Part shown: in pieces, positions 26,992-37,903 of the stretch
Layout of the letters: each line of letters opens with the position of its first letter
Numbering within the stretch: the first letter of the stretch is position 1
DNA from: Pontibacter sp. SGAir0037
GTDB lineage: Bacteria; Bacteroidota; Bacteroidia; Cytophagales; Hymenobacteraceae
Reading direction: 5' to 3'
Length of the DNA: 64,000 nt
Assembly (NCBI RefSeq): GCF_005491705.1
Contig: NZ_CP028092.1
Location: 2,852,001 to 2,916,000, forward strand
Notes under the pieces: generated by a model
What the model saw: the letters and a program-made list of their open reading frames with translations, nothing else
Database searches by the model: none
Told to the model about the DNA's origin: nothing
Translations under genes and position numbers: made by a program

Positions 26992-27687
26992 TTACCTCTC
27001 AAATACAGCCACTGCTCTTACGGGAGAACCTGTACCTCCTCTGATTTTTAAAGGCAGGCCGATAAAGCGAAACCGACCGCGCCCTACCAGAAGGTGCAGG
27101 TTGATCATGTTTTCATAGTGGGTAAAACCAAGTTCGCCACAGATTGCATGCACTTCTTTATTACCTAGTCCGGAAACGCCGGGCGACATGGTTTCCACTC
27201 CAAAGGCAGCGATATGTTGATTGCCTAACCAGCGCGCTGCCGCAGGACTTACACCTGGACCGTTGATCCAATTTTCCTCCCCAAACGCCTTTCGGTAATG
27301 GTCGGTATATAGCAGAATCGTATCACCCTTCTTTATCTCTTCGCCAGCTTTTATACAGGCTTCTTCTATTTCAGATGGTTCTATTAATTCTCTGATGCCT
27401 TTGTGTGAAAAGTCGAGGCAGATACCTTCTGTATAAAACATAGAAAGCGGCATAGTTTCGATAGATTGCCCCCTGTTTTGACGGCCCATGTGGTTTAGAG
27501 CATCCACATGCGTACCTGTATGCTCCCCCAGTTCCAGCCTGTTTACACTTGGCGAAACAATATCAGAGTTTGTAATTCCCTCCCACTCTTCGTGCGAGCT
27601 GTGCATTGTTATTTTTACTTCCGGTAGCCCCTTATAAACAGGCATTCCGGAAAATATCTCCTGGCTCAGGTCTATTATTTCGAACAT
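26992..27687 (-). CDS. Cyclase-family (kynurenine formamidase-like) hydrolase
   Basis: A 231-residue protein of the cyclase family. The metal-binding motif is HTGTHVDALNHMG, with IDLSQEIFSGMPVY at the N-terminus and GVETMSPGVSG and NLHLLVGRGRFRFIGLPL near the end. The family includes kynurenine formamidases and other amide hydrolases with metal bound by the HxGTHxD motif. Substrate is uncertain because tryptophan-pathway neighbours are absent. The stop codon directly abuts that of the isoaspartyl peptidase gene. Confidence 0.85.
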   Translation of the reverse strand: MFEIIDLSQEIFSGMPVYKGLPEVKITMHSSHEEWEGITNSDIVSPSVNRLELGEHTGTHVDALNHMGRQNRGQSIETMPLSMFYTEGICLDFSHKGIRELIEPSEIEEACIKAGEEIKKGDTILLYTDHYRKAFGEENWINGPGVSPAAARWLGNQHIAAFGVETMSPGVSGLGNKEVHAICGELGFTHYENMINLHLLVGRGRFRFIGLPLKIRGGTGSPVRAVAVFER

Positions 27688-27790
27688 AAATTACGTTATG
27701 TATAGTACCGACTGTTTGCAGCAACCATCAAATATATAATTATCAATGACTTAAAAGAGCCTTCCAAGTAAATATTTCTGTTGAGGCACT

Positions 27791-28780
27791 TTATACAACC
27801 TCCAGCTGATGGAAAGCTATCCACTTTTTCAAAGAGCCGATAAATCTTTTCAGATGATCTTCATTCAGAAAAATATTCGACCAGGTATCAAACTTTTTAC
27901 ACTGCATACTCAGGAAAAAGAGCATCACACTCAGGCAGGCCGTAGGCAAAAGCCGCCTTTCTTCGTTAGATAGCTGCACCACAGATTCATACCCGCTCAG
28001 GAAGCTTTCTGCTTTAAGTTCATAGGCTGCTTCGTCCAGGTTTGTATGGTAGAGTTGAAATAAGAAATAGGAGATATCGTAACACAGCAGGCCATTCCCG
28101 CAAAAGTCGAAGTCAAAAATGGTAACCCTGCTTTCACCCTCAAAGTGCATGTTATCGAACCACATGTCCAGGTGCACAGCACCCTTCCTCACCTGCTCCT
28201 GCTCTACCTTTTCAGCTTCCCCGACCAGGTAAGCTGTCAGTTTCTCCACAAAAGCCATCTCTTCTGAACCAGCACCAAAGAAAGCTGCTGTAGTCTGGTA
28301 TGCATCGGTAAGTAAAGTTTTGGAAGTGTAGCTAACCCGATTTAGGTTATAGTCTTTTGTAGCCTGATGTATACCCGCCATGGCAACTCCAATCAGGTAG
28401 CTTAGCTGCTGGCTAAACTTTGCATTCTTTTTACCTTCTGCGAACGAAAAGAGTACTCCAAACCTTAAGCCTTCAGGTGCCTGTATTGCCTGAAGGTACT
28501 CTCCTCTGGCATCGGCAATCGGATAAGAAACAGAAAGGTGTTGCTGTTTGAGGTAGTGCAACAGACGTACTTCTTCCGATATCTCTTCTCTGGTACGCCA
28601 ATCAAATGTATATACTCTAAAAACATACCTGTTGCCTCCGTCGGTCACCAGGTACAGGTGATTCATTCCGGTTCTGATCAGTTTACATACAGCACCGGAA
28701 CTGAGGTGATAGTTGTTTTGCAGCAGTTGCCCGAGATGAGATGCCGAGAGTGTCGATTCGGTTACCGGAAATATATTCAT
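27791..28780 (-). CDS. Aminoglycoside phosphotransferase-like kinase
   Basis: About 329 residues. The catalytic loop is HLDMWFDNMHFEG and the metal-binding Asp lies in TIFDFDFCGNG, followed by CYDISYFL, all typical of APH/choline-kinase fold proteins. The N-terminal lobe contains SGAVCKLIRTGMNHLYLVT. Such enzymes phosphorylate small alcohols, amino alcohols or antibiotics; in this context the substrate is not known and it should not be called a resistance gene. An earlier ATG at 28807 is possible. Confidence 0.85.
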   Translation of the reverse strand: MNIFPVTESTLSASHLGQLLQNNYHLSSGAVCKLIRTGMNHLYLVTDGGNRYVFRVYTFDWRTREEISEEVRLLHYLKQQHLSVSYPIADARGEYLQAIQAPEGLRFGVLFSFAEGKKNAKFSQQLSYLIGVAMAGIHQATKDYNLNRVSYTSKTLLTDAYQTTAAFFGAGSEEMAFVEKLTAYLVGEAEKVEQEQVRKGAVHLDMWFDNMHFEGESRVTIFDFDFCGNGLLCYDISYFLFQLYHTNLDEAAYELKAESFLSGYESVVQLSNEERRLLPTACLSVMLFFLSMQCKKFDTWSNIFLNEDHLKRFIGSLKKWIAFHQLEVV

Positions 28781-28845
28781 TTGATGTCTGGAAAGGGATG
28801 CAAACATGTACGCTCAGATGGAGAAGGGTTTATACTTTATAGTAG

Positions 28846-29313
28846 CTATTCTTTTACCCGGATATACTTCTCTATGTTCAGCCTGTTTACGCCTGCACTT
28901 TCTACCTTTTCTATGCCATATTGCAGAAGTGTGTCATTTTTAATGGAGATGGTAAACGTAAAGTCATTCCCTTCCCACTCTCTTGCACTGCAGTATTCTA
29001 AATGTTCGGTATATACACTATCTTCTAGCTTGTAGGTACCTCCGCCAGCCACAAAAACAGCAGCAGAATCTTTTCCCTGGTTCAGGTCATGCTGTAAAAA
29101 GGCAAAGTGTGTGTTGTTGATGATTTTAATAAAAGATTTGTCTCCGGTATAGTCTGTTATCACTGTATCACCGTTTTCAATCAGGGTACCATTCAGCAAC
29201 TGCCAGGTACCAACAATTGGTGTGGCCTCTGCCACTGACCCCGTATTTTCAGTTCCCGCCTCACATGAAGCAAGAGCCACACTCACCAGTATACAGACGA
29301 TTTTTCTTGCCAT
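28846..29313 (-). CDS. Small lipocalin-like lipoprotein
   Basis: A 155-residue lipoprotein; signal peptide ends at ALASC. The mature region starts near IVGTWQLLNGTL, a lipocalin-like opening, and continues with NNTHFAFLQHDL, GGGTYKLEDSVYTEHLEYC and FTISIKNDTLLQYGI. The pattern is of one eight-strand barrel with two cysteines, as in many Bacteroidota lipoproteins of unknown function. It starts 533 bases upstream of the phosphotransferase start on the same strand and may be co-transcribed. Confidence 0.72.
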   Translation of the reverse strand: MARKIVCILVSVALASCEAGTENTGSVAEATPIVGTWQLLNGTLIENGDTVITDYTGDKSFIKIINNTHFAFLQHDLNQGKDSAAVFVAGGGTYKLEDSVYTEHLEYCSAREWEGNDFTFTISIKNDTLLQYGIEKVESAGVNRLNIEKYIRVKE

Positions 29314-29513
29314 GTGTTTCTTGTCAGGTATAGCTTTGATCTTAAACTATTGCAGCATTAAGCGTATGCTCCAACAGGTTAAACCTGCATCAAAATAGCT
29401 ATAAAACAATATTTTTGCTAGCGTTACAACACCTTTAGATTGATAACTTACAAGTCTCTCAGGTAAACAGCACGCGAGGTCCTCAGCTGTGGTATAATTG
29501 TTAGACTCTGTTA

Positions 29514-30113
29514 TTATTCCGGTATCTCTACTTTTGCCTGCTTGGTGTTTATGTTTGGATATTCTGCCTGCATAGCTTTATCAAGTTCTTCCTTTTCATT
29601 GCTGAACGACACCAATTCTTTATCAAAATGCCAGGTACCAAGATAATAAACAGCATTATCCGCAATTGTAAATGAGTATTGTTCTAAGTCAGCTTGCTGA
29701 ACCTGTCCTTTCTTTAATTCGTCAGCAACTTTCGACGATTCTACTCCTTTAAAAATATATTCTGTAAAAATTTTGCCCCCATACCACTTACTTTGAGTCC
29801 ACCAATAATTAAGTATCTTATAAGTTCCAGGCTTTATGTAAAAGCAAAAAGTATTTTCCTTGGCTGATTTGAATGTCGGCTTCACACGAAAGCTGAGAAT
29901 TTCATTGGTCTCAACATTTACAATTCTGATATCTTGCGCGAACCCACCACTGCTAAAACCTAGTCTCTGTACAAAATTCCCATATATGATAGCATCATTA
30001 CTTTTATCAGAGTCGTGTTTAGGAACAGCATCTAATTGTCTCATATTTTGTCCGTTAACCTTAAAGGTTAGAAAAGCGGACAATACAAGAAAGATATAAA
30101 ATTTTAATTGCAT
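29514..30113 (-). CDS. Secreted hypothetical protein, DUF2846-like
   Basis: A 199-residue protein with a signal peptide (MQLKFYIFLVLSAFLTFKV then NGQ). The mature part contains AIIYGNFVQRLGFSSGG, FCFYIKPGTYKILNYWW and YYLGTWHFDKELVSFSNEKE, a beta-rich pattern like the DUF2846 family of small envelope proteins. The gene and its upstream neighbour use more AT-rich codons than the rest of the window. It starts 10 bases after the end of the DUF2071 gene on the same strand. Function unknown. Confidence 0.6.
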   Translation of the reverse strand: MQLKFYIFLVLSAFLTFKVNGQNMRQLDAVPKHDSDKSNDAIIYGNFVQRLGFSSGGFAQDIRIVNVETNEILSFRVKPTFKSAKENTFCFYIKPGTYKILNYWWTQSKWYGGKIFTEYIFKGVESSKVADELKKGQVQQADLEQYSFTIADNAVYYLGTWHFDKELVSFSNEKEELDKAMQAEYPNINTKQAKVEIPE

Positions 30114-30123
30114 TTATTTATAA

Positions 30124-30897
30124 TTATGGATAATAGATTTGGCACTTTTCATGGGCTACAGCTTGTATTGCAGCCAGTTTTTTATGCTTCTTTTTGTTCC
30201 AAGCTACTACCTCAACTCCTGTAGAATAATGGTTTAAATTAGGTGTACCGCTCAATAGTTTGCCAAATCTGGGGTATTTTACATCCATACACTTCATTTC
30301 GATCTCAAATGTTGGCCATTCGATATGGTGAATCTCAAATTCATTGATGGAGGTGTCTGTGTCTTGGAACAAAGCATATCTCTCTGTTAACCATTTGTCA
30401 AGTTCGGTTTTCTCAGACATTGGCGAGCCAACTTGGTACCTTAGTTCAAGCCTATCTTTAAAACTGCTGTTTTTAGACCAATAGTGGTTTTCTTCCCTCT
30501 TTATTTTTGAGTGTCGGTAAGGCAGCTCTGATAGGCTCTTGGCGACTTGACAAGATATTTTTGTTCCACCCTCAATGCTCAGGAAGTAAACGCCTGTTTT
30601 ATTCTTATGCTTCACATACGTCCGAATGTTGATTTCGTGAAAGTCAGATATAGGAGAGAAAGAAGGAAGATTTCTTGGCCTTATTTTTTCCATTGTGAAA
30701 GCTACCAACGACACCCATGGCTTGCCTTCAAACAAGTCAATCACTAAGTCGCCAGGTACAAACTTGCTTAGTTCATTAATGTCTGCCTGCCAGTGTAGAA
30801 ATACCGCATTATTCCATTCCTGATAATACTGCCAGTTTCCCGTTGGAAGTACCCAAGGTCGGTGTTCTGTTTTCTTCAGTATCTCTGTTATTCTCAT
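30124..30897 (-). CDS. DUF2071 (YqjF-family) protein
   Basis: A 257-residue cytoplasmic protein. WNNAVFLHWQADINELSKFV, PWVSLVAFTMEKIRPRNLP, EINIRTYVKHKNKTGVYFLS and YFLSIEGGTKISCQVAKSL are the landmarks of the DUF2071/YqjF family. Members are linked to stress but have no agreed function. It is AT-rich relative to neighbours and forms a likely two-gene unit with the following secreted protein. The start ATG at 30897 is unambiguous. Confidence 0.8.
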   Translation of the reverse strand: MRITEILKKTEHRPWVLPTGNWQYYQEWNNAVFLHWQADINELSKFVPGDLVIDLFEGKPWVSLVAFTMEKIRPRNLPSFSPISDFHEINIRTYVKHKNKTGVYFLSIEGGTKISCQVAKSLSELPYRHSKIKREENHYWSKNSSFKDRLELRYQVGSPMSEKTELDKWLTERYALFQDTDTSINEFEIHHIEWPTFEIEMKCMDVKYPRFGKLLSGTPNLNHYSTGVEVVAWNKKKHKKLAAIQAVAHEKCQIYYP

Positions 30898-31178
30898 CTC
30901 CTAATCCTGACTAACGTCAGTTAAAACACAAAATTTTGCTTCATTGTATACTATCACTAATATTAGCTTAGGCAATTAATAGAGTTTCTTCATATAGGAA
31001 ACTTGTAACGTATGTTGAATAAAGCAGATGCACTGCTCTTTGCTGAAAGAACGCATGGCTGACTTTCTGTTCACCTTTGCTGCCAACTTGTTACTAACAG
31101 ATAAGCAGAATAACAAGAGCTAATTTACTATATAATAGCTAATTTGTGCTATTGAAATAAAGTATTTATAGCCTCTAA
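30898..31178. other. AT-rich intergenic region
   Basis: About 280 bases upstream of the DUF2071 gene hold its presumed promoter. A short 14-base inverted repeat CTGAC-TAAC-GTCAG lies at 30908-30921. The 15-mer AATCCTGACTAACGT (30903-30917) recurs next to the IS110 stop codon at 39861-39875. No gene was recognised. Confidence 0.5.
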
Positions 31179-31244
31179 AAATGCTTAAAAGTAAAAGCGG
31201 CTGTACCTCCTGAAAGATACAGCCGCTTTTGCTTTTAAGCATTT
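31179..31244. terminator. Long hairpin behind gyrB
   Basis: Arms 31179-31205 and 31218-31244 pair over 27 bp with a single mismatch (T31192 against G31231). It ends 5 bases before the gyrB stop codon region at 31249, so it is the gyrB terminator on the minus strand. The stem is long and has A- and T-runs but no separate U-tract. Confidence 0.8.
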
Positions 31245-31248
31245 AAGT

Positions 31249-33258
<2,010 letters not shown>

Positions 33259-33485
33259 TTAGCTATACATTTCACACCCATAAAACAGGCAAACATGCGC
33301 TTACCCGTAATTTGTACATCTCCGATGCTAAAACGCCTTCTATTCAGAACAAAATATAAGCGTTTATAGTGCCTGTAGGAGAAAGTATAAAACTGTGTAT
33401 AAATAAAGGCCGCCTACAGGATAGACAGCCTTTCAAACAGATAAACAGGAAAACTTTATGTAAAATTTTGAATGGAAAATCAGGT

Positions 33486-34121
33486 TTATTGCAGCTTTGC
33501 CTTTACCCTCACCTTAGACACTACACGGCGGTTAAAATCGTAATATTCGTGCCCGAAAGGCGAATTAGTTTCCAGCTCCTCTATACTTACAATCTCATAC
33601 TGGCGCGCCGTGGTCTTGTTCAGGAAGTTTAACTTTACCTTTGCATTCTCCAAAGCCTTAGCCAGCATCTGCTCCTGCAGTTTTACCCGCTGCTCCGGGC
33701 TCAGGTAGGCACCCGACACATTCACGTTAAAAGGAAAATTCCTTTTCAGAGCATCGCGGGTAATCTGGTTATAAGCTGCTGTATCGGCCACATCCAGATT
33801 ATAGGACACTCCAGCCTGGTACATATCGGTGCGCATCTTTTTGTCCATTTGCTCCGGCATATAGCCTACAAAGATATTTTCATTCATCTTTATCATAGAA
33901 GGATATTGCTTTTGAAGCGAATCAGCCCATACCTGAAACTTATCCTTCAACGACAAAGGACCATTGTAAGAAAGGTTCAGCCGGTAACCTGCTTCAGCGG
34001 CAGGCTGCTCATACTCCCCTATCACCTCCAGGTATCCTTCGTCTGGCGCCTGCCGGCTGGTACAACTGCTGAAGCCCGCCACTGCTATTGCAAATACACA
34101 GAGGCTTATTACTCTTTTCAT
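33486..34121 (-). CDS. SIMPL-domain-like lipoprotein
   Basis: A 211-residue lipoprotein; signal ends at FSSC. The mature region, starting LEVIGEYEQPAAEAGYRLN, runs through VSYNLDVADTAAYN, AKALENAKVKLNFLN and YEIVSIEEL, a layout like SIMPL/DUF541 proteins, which are periplasmic with a repeated alpha-beta-alpha fold. The match is partial and the function unknown. It lies alone between gyrB and DUF486. Confidence 0.65.
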   Translation of the reverse strand: MKRVISLCVFAIAVAGFSSCTSRQAPDEGYLEVIGEYEQPAAEAGYRLNLSYNGPLSLKDKFQVWADSLQKQYPSMIKMNENIFVGYMPEQMDKKMRTDMYQAGVSYNLDVADTAAYNQITRDALKRNFPFNVNVSGAYLSPEQRVKLQEQMLAKALENAKVKLNFLNKTTARQYEIVSIEELETNSPFGHEYYDFNRRVVSKVRVKAKLQ

Positions 34122-34276
34122 AGCTTAGATAGACACTTAATATATAGTAATTAGCTAACGAGAATCATGCCAATTAATTCTCATAAGCAGTTTTATTCTA
34201 AATTTTATAAAATATAGTTCTTCAACTGTTAGCTCCTCAATTTTTAATTACCTTGTGCCTCTTATTTTCAGACTCT

Positions 34277-34606
34277 ATGAGAACCGTTATACTTTTACTT
34301 ATTTCAAATGTCTTTATGACTTTTGCCTGGTATGGGCACTTAAAATTTAAGGAAACCGCGCTCTGGAAAGTAATACTGGTGAGCTGGCTTATCGCATTTT
34401 TCGAATACTGCTTCCAGGTGCCCGCCAACCGGATCGGGCACGGGCAGTTTAGCGCTTTTCAACTTAAAACTATTCAGGAAGTAATTACCTTAGTGGTCTT
34501 CATCGGATTTTCGGTGCTCTATCTCCGCGAAGAAGTAAAGTGGAATTATATAGTAGGTTTTGTGCTGATTCTGGCTGCTGTCTTTTTTGTTTTTAAAAAA
34601 TGGTAA
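34277..34606 (+). CDS. DUF486 small membrane protein
   Basis: A 109-residue inner-membrane protein with four hydrophobic segments (MRTVILLLISNVFMTFAW, IAFFEYCFQVPANRIGHG, VITLVVFIGFSVLYL, YIVGFVLILAAVFFVF). The central FEYCFQVPANRIGHG matches the DUF486 family, related in topology to DMT transporters. The transported substrate, if any, is unknown. The frame opens at 34253, but the ATG at 34277 is the usual start. A long hairpin follows. Confidence 0.85.
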   Translation: MRTVILLLISNVFMTFAWYGHLKFKETALWKVILVSWLIAFFEYCFQVPANRIGHGQFSAFQLKTIQEVITLVVFIGFSVLYLREEVKWNYIVGFVLILAAVFFVFKKW

Positions 34607-34633
34607 GATAGCTTCTATATATACCTTTTCTAC

Positions 34634-34685
34634 AGGGCTTACAGGACCTAAGGAAAGGCTGCTTTCCTTAGGTCCTGTAAGCCCT
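34634..34685. terminator. Long hairpin with 24-bp perfect stem, no U-tract
   Basis: Arms 34634-34657 and 34662-34685 are perfect reverse complements over 24 bp around a 4-base loop (GCTG). The stem includes AGGGCTTACAGGACCT. No run of T follows the right arm. It starts 28 bases after the DUF486 stop and probably acts as its terminator. Confidence 0.7.
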
Positions 34686-35213
34686 CATTTACTGCAGAGC
34701 AAAAGGTGGAATAATCAACGTCTTTAAAGTTTCATTTATTTTTCTATGCTTAAAAGGCTTTTCCTGCACTTATACCCATCACATCTTGTACCTTACACAT
34801 TCCTCTAACTCTATGATAATTTCTCTCAATTTTAATGAGTAATGACACATAAGGTTATACTTACTAAAATTGAACTCTTATCTGCCTTCTCATCCTCCCT
34901 CTCCAACATTTACCGAAGCTAAACTACTGCGACACTGACGAAGCACTTGCTATTTTAAAAGCACTCTATTGCGCAACCGATTGTATGCTTAGAAAGCTAT
35001 GTTCATTCAGCGAACCCAAACTAATGTATTTTTGAAACTTAGTATATAAACACGTATTTATCAAAATAAATTAGGATATAAAATCATATCAGTACTTACT
35101 CAAATCTTTATGAAAAGCATTAATAATCTTTTTTTATTTAAAAAAGATTAACAGAAAAAACATTAAACCTGTACTTTGCGCAAACGTTTACATAGATTAG
35201 CAAAAAAAACACT
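34686..35213. promoter_or_regulatory. Leader region of the hexuronate genes
   Basis: 528 AT-rich bases with a presumed promoter near 35172-35178 (TACTTTG-like -7 element). A LacI-type operator candidate follows immediately, and an inverted repeat with AAAAAAGATT-like arms lies near 35129-35150. No gene was recognised. Confidence 0.45.
35182..35189. promoter_or_regulatory. Candidate LacI-family operator
   Basis: The perfect 8-bp palindrome AAACGTTT lies in GCAAACGTTTAC, centred on CG as in LacI-family operators. It sits right after the -7-like element TACTTTG and 25 bases before the kduI start. A LacI-family regulator is encoded at 36878-37903 in the same cluster. The link between them is inference. 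Confidence 0.5.
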
Positions 35214-36053
35214 ATGAGTTTATCCTACCATACCAGGCATGCCAGCCATCCGGCAGATAGTAAAACTTATGACACAGCTAAGTTGAGAGAGGCTTTTCTA
35301 ATTGAAGATCTTTTCCAGCCTGACACTATTCAGGCAGTCTACACCATGTATGACCGCCTGATTGTAGGAGGAGCCAGCCCGGTAGGTAAACCGCTTTTAC
35401 TGGAAACTTTCCCCACACTTCGATCCGACTACTTTCTGGAAAGAAGAGAACTGGGCATCATTAATATCGGAGCCGAAAGCACCATAAGCGTTGACGGCGA
35501 GCCTTATACTTTAGCCAACAAAGAGGCGTTGTACATTGGCAAGGGTGCAAAAGAAGTTATATTCCACCCATCCAACCAGGGGCAGACACAGTTTTACTTC
35601 AACTCAGCACCTGCACACCATACCTACCCTACCAGAAAAGTTTCGCTGTCTGATGCTGAAACAGTAGAAATGGGATCACTGGAAAACTCTAACCACCGCA
35701 TTATCCGGAAGCTTTTAATCAATTCTGTTGTAGAAACCTGTCAGCTGCAAATGGGCCTTACAGAGCTTCAGAAAGGCAGCGTCTGGAATACCATGCCTGC
35801 CCATACACACGACAGGCGTATGGAGGCTTACCTCTATTTCAACCTCCCAGAGGACCAGGTGGTTTGTCACTTTATGGGCGAGCCTACCGAAACGCGCCAT
35901 CTTTTTGTAAAAAACACACAAGCTGTTATTTCGCCACCATGGTCTATCCACAGCGGCGCAGGCACCTCTAACTACTCCTTTATATGGGGCATGGCCGGCG
36001 AGAACCTCGACTATAACGATATGGATAAAGTTCAACCCACAGATTTAAAGTAA
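35214..36053 (+). CDS. kduI: 5-dehydro-4-deoxy-D-glucuronate isomerase
   Basis: A 279-residue cupin enzyme. The metal ligands of KduI are visible: His197 and His199 in PAHTHDRRMEAYLYF, Glu204 in the same block, and His246 in PPWSIHSGAG. This enzyme isomerises 4-deoxy-L-threo-5-hexosulose uronate to 3-deoxy-D-glycero-2,5-hexodiulosonate in breakdown of pectin and related glycans. KduD follows 5 bases downstream, and a LacI-type operator candidate precedes the gene. Start ATG at 35214 fits the family length. Confidence 0.93.
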   Translation: MSLSYHTRHASHPADSKTYDTAKLREAFLIEDLFQPDTIQAVYTMYDRLIVGGASPVGKPLLLETFPTLRSDYFLERRELGIINIGAESTISVDGEPYTLANKEALYIGKGAKEVIFHPSNQGQTQFYFNSAPAHHTYPTRKVSLSDAETVEMGSLENSNHRIIRKLLINSVVETCQLQMGLTELQKGSVWNTMPAHTHDRRMEAYLYFNLPEDQVVCHFMGEPTETRHLFVKNTQAVISPPWSIHSGAGTSNYSFIWGMAGENLDYNDMDKVQPTDLK

Positions 36054-36058
36054 AGCTG

Positions 36059-36847
36059 ATGAAAGACTTATTTGACCTTACAGGTCAGGTTGCTTTAGTG
36101 ACGGGTGCGACACATGGGTTGGGTATGGCCATGGCCAAAGCGCTTGCCAAAGCCGGTGCTACGCTGGTGGTAAACGGCAACACGCCGGAAAAAATGCAAA
36201 AGGCGCTACAGGTGTACGAGCAGGATAAACTGGAGGTAAAAGGCTATTTATTTGATGTAACCAATGAGCAGCAGGTAAAAGAAAACATTGCCCGCATTGA
36301 GCAGGAAGTTGGCCCGATTCAGATTCTGGTGAATAATGCCGGAATGATTAAACGGGTACCGGCGCTGGAAATGGATGTAGAGGAATTCAGGCAGGTAGTG
36401 GATGTTGACCTTACTGCTCCTTTTATAGTATCGAAGCATGTGGCAAAAGGCATGGTGGCAAGAGGCGGAGGCAAGATTATAAACATCTGCTCTATGATGA
36501 GTGAACTGGGCCGCGACACCGTAACAGCTTATGCTGCTGCAAAAGGCGGCTTAAAGATGCTTACCCGCAACCTGGCCACAGAGTGGGCGAAGTATAACAT
36601 ACAGGTAAACGGCATTGGCCCAGGCTACTTTGCAACCGATCAGACAGCACCTATCCGTGTAAACGGGCATCCGTTTAACGACTTTATTATAAACAGAACT
36701 CCGGCAGGCCGGTGGGGTGATCCGGAAGATTTAGAAGGCGTTACCATTTTTCTGGCAAGCAGGGCAAGCGATTTTATCAACGGCCAGATCATTTATGTTG
36801 ATGGAGGCATATTGGCTACCATCGGCAAGCCACACGAAGCACACTAA
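36059..36847 (+). CDS. kduD: 2-dehydro-3-deoxy-D-gluconate 5-dehydrogenase (SDR)
   Basis: A 262-residue short-chain dehydrogenase. VTGATHGLGMAMAKAL is the NAD-binding motif, NNAG follows, and the catalytic set is in CSMMSELGRDTVTAYAAAKG (Ser, Tyr, Lys). The cluster with kduI (5-base spacing) supports KduD, which reduces 3-deoxy-D-glycero-2,5-hexodiulosonate to 2-keto-3-deoxygluconate. A related 2-deoxy-D-gluconate 3-dehydrogenase name is often used for the same family. Confidence 0.9.
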   Translation: MKDLFDLTGQVALVTGATHGLGMAMAKALAKAGATLVVNGNTPEKMQKALQVYEQDKLEVKGYLFDVTNEQQVKENIARIEQEVGPIQILVNNAGMIKRVPALEMDVEEFRQVVDVDLTAPFIVSKHVAKGMVARGGGKIINICSMMSELGRDTVTAYAAAKGGLKMLTRNLATEWAKYNIQVNGIGPGYFATDQTAPIRVNGHPFNDFIINRTPAGRWGDPEDLEGVTIFLASRASDFINGQIIYVDGGILATIGKPHEAH

Positions 36848-36877
36848 GCCAAACATAACCGCCTGAGGATATAAACC

Positions 36878-37903
36878 ATGGCAGAGAATACAAAAGTTAC
36901 CATTCACGACATAGCAGAGAAGCTCAACATTACAGCTTCTACTGTTTCACGTGCCCTAAACGGAAGCTCACGCATTAGCGAAGTAACCAAAAGGGCTGTA
37001 CTAAAAGCAGCTAAACAATTAAACTACCAGCCTAACCATATTGCTGCAGCCCTTCGTAACGGCAAAAGCCACCTGATAGGTATTATAGTGCCTACGGCTG
37101 ACAGAGCTTTTTTTGCTTCTGTGGTAAGAGGAATAGAAGAAATAGCAAACTCTCTCAACTATAAAGTAATTATCTGCCAGTCTTACGACAACTACGAGAA
37201 AGAAGTGCAAACGGTAGATGCGCTTTTGAGTGCACGCGTAGACGGTATCATTGCCTCTATCGGAAAGAATACGGAAGATTTTGAGCACTTCAGAAAAGTA
37301 CAGGAAAAAGGCATTCCGCTAGTGCTTTTCGACCGCACTACTGATGCACTGGAGGTGAGTCAGGTTATAATTGATGACTACTTGGGTGCATATAAAGTGG
37401 TAGAACACCTGATACAGCAAGGATGCAGAAGAATAGCCCACTTCACCAGCCCTAAAAAGGTAAGCATTTATAAAGAGCGCTTAAGAGGCTACATGGATGC
37501 CTTGCGTGACCATGACATTCCTTTTGAAGAGGACCTGGTGGTAAAGAGCAACCTGCAACTAGAAGACGGCAGAAGCAGCATGGAGCAACTTCTGCAGATG
37601 GAAAATATCCCGGATGCCGTTTTTTCTGCCTCTGATTATGGCGCCATGGGAGCGATGCAGGTGCTGAAAGAAAGAAACATAAAGATACCGGAACAAATTG
37701 CTCTGGCTGGCTTTAGTAACGAACCTTTTACCTCGTTCACCGACCCTACCCTTACCACTGTAGATCAGTTCAGTGTGACCATGGGTAAAGTAACGGCGGA
37801 GCAATTCTTTGAGCATTTCAAGTCTAAAGAAAAACATCATAAATCTCAAAAAGTGGTTATAAAGCCAGAACTTATTATCAGGAAATCAACGCTGCGAAAA
37901 TAA
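36878..37903 (+). CDS. LacI-family transcriptional regulator
   Basis: A 341-residue regulator with an N-terminal helix-turn-helix (VTIHDIAEKLNITASTVSRA, LNGSSRISEVTKRAVL) and the hinge QLNYQPNHIAAALR. The periplasmic-binding-protein-like domain follows (SHLIGIIVPTADRAFFASVV and on). It lies 30 bases after kduD and 375 bases before uxaC, so it probably controls these hexuronate genes. The inducer is likely a hexuronate intermediate; this is inference from position. Confidence 0.92.
   Translation: MAENTKVTIHDIAEKLNITASTVSRALNGSSRISEVTKRAVLKAAKQLNYQPNHIAAALRNGKSHLIGIIVPTADRAFFASVVRGIEEIANSLNYKVIICQSYDNYEKEVQTVDALLSARVDGIIASIGKNTEDFEHFRKVQEKGIPLVLFDRTTDALEVSQVIIDDYLGAYKVVEHLIQQGCRRIAHFTSPKKVSIYKERLRGYMDALRDHDIPFEEDLVVKSNLQLEDGRSSMEQLLQMENIPDAVFSASDYGAMGAMQVLKERNIKIPEQIALAGFSNEPFTSFTDPTLTTVDQFSVTMGKVTAEQFFEHFKSKEKHHKSQKVVIKPELIIRKSTLRK

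Noticed and set aside
27791..28780. Calling the APH-like kinase an antibiotic resistance gene
   Set aside because: The APH fold covers many small-molecule kinases, and no resistance-linked context or signature is present.
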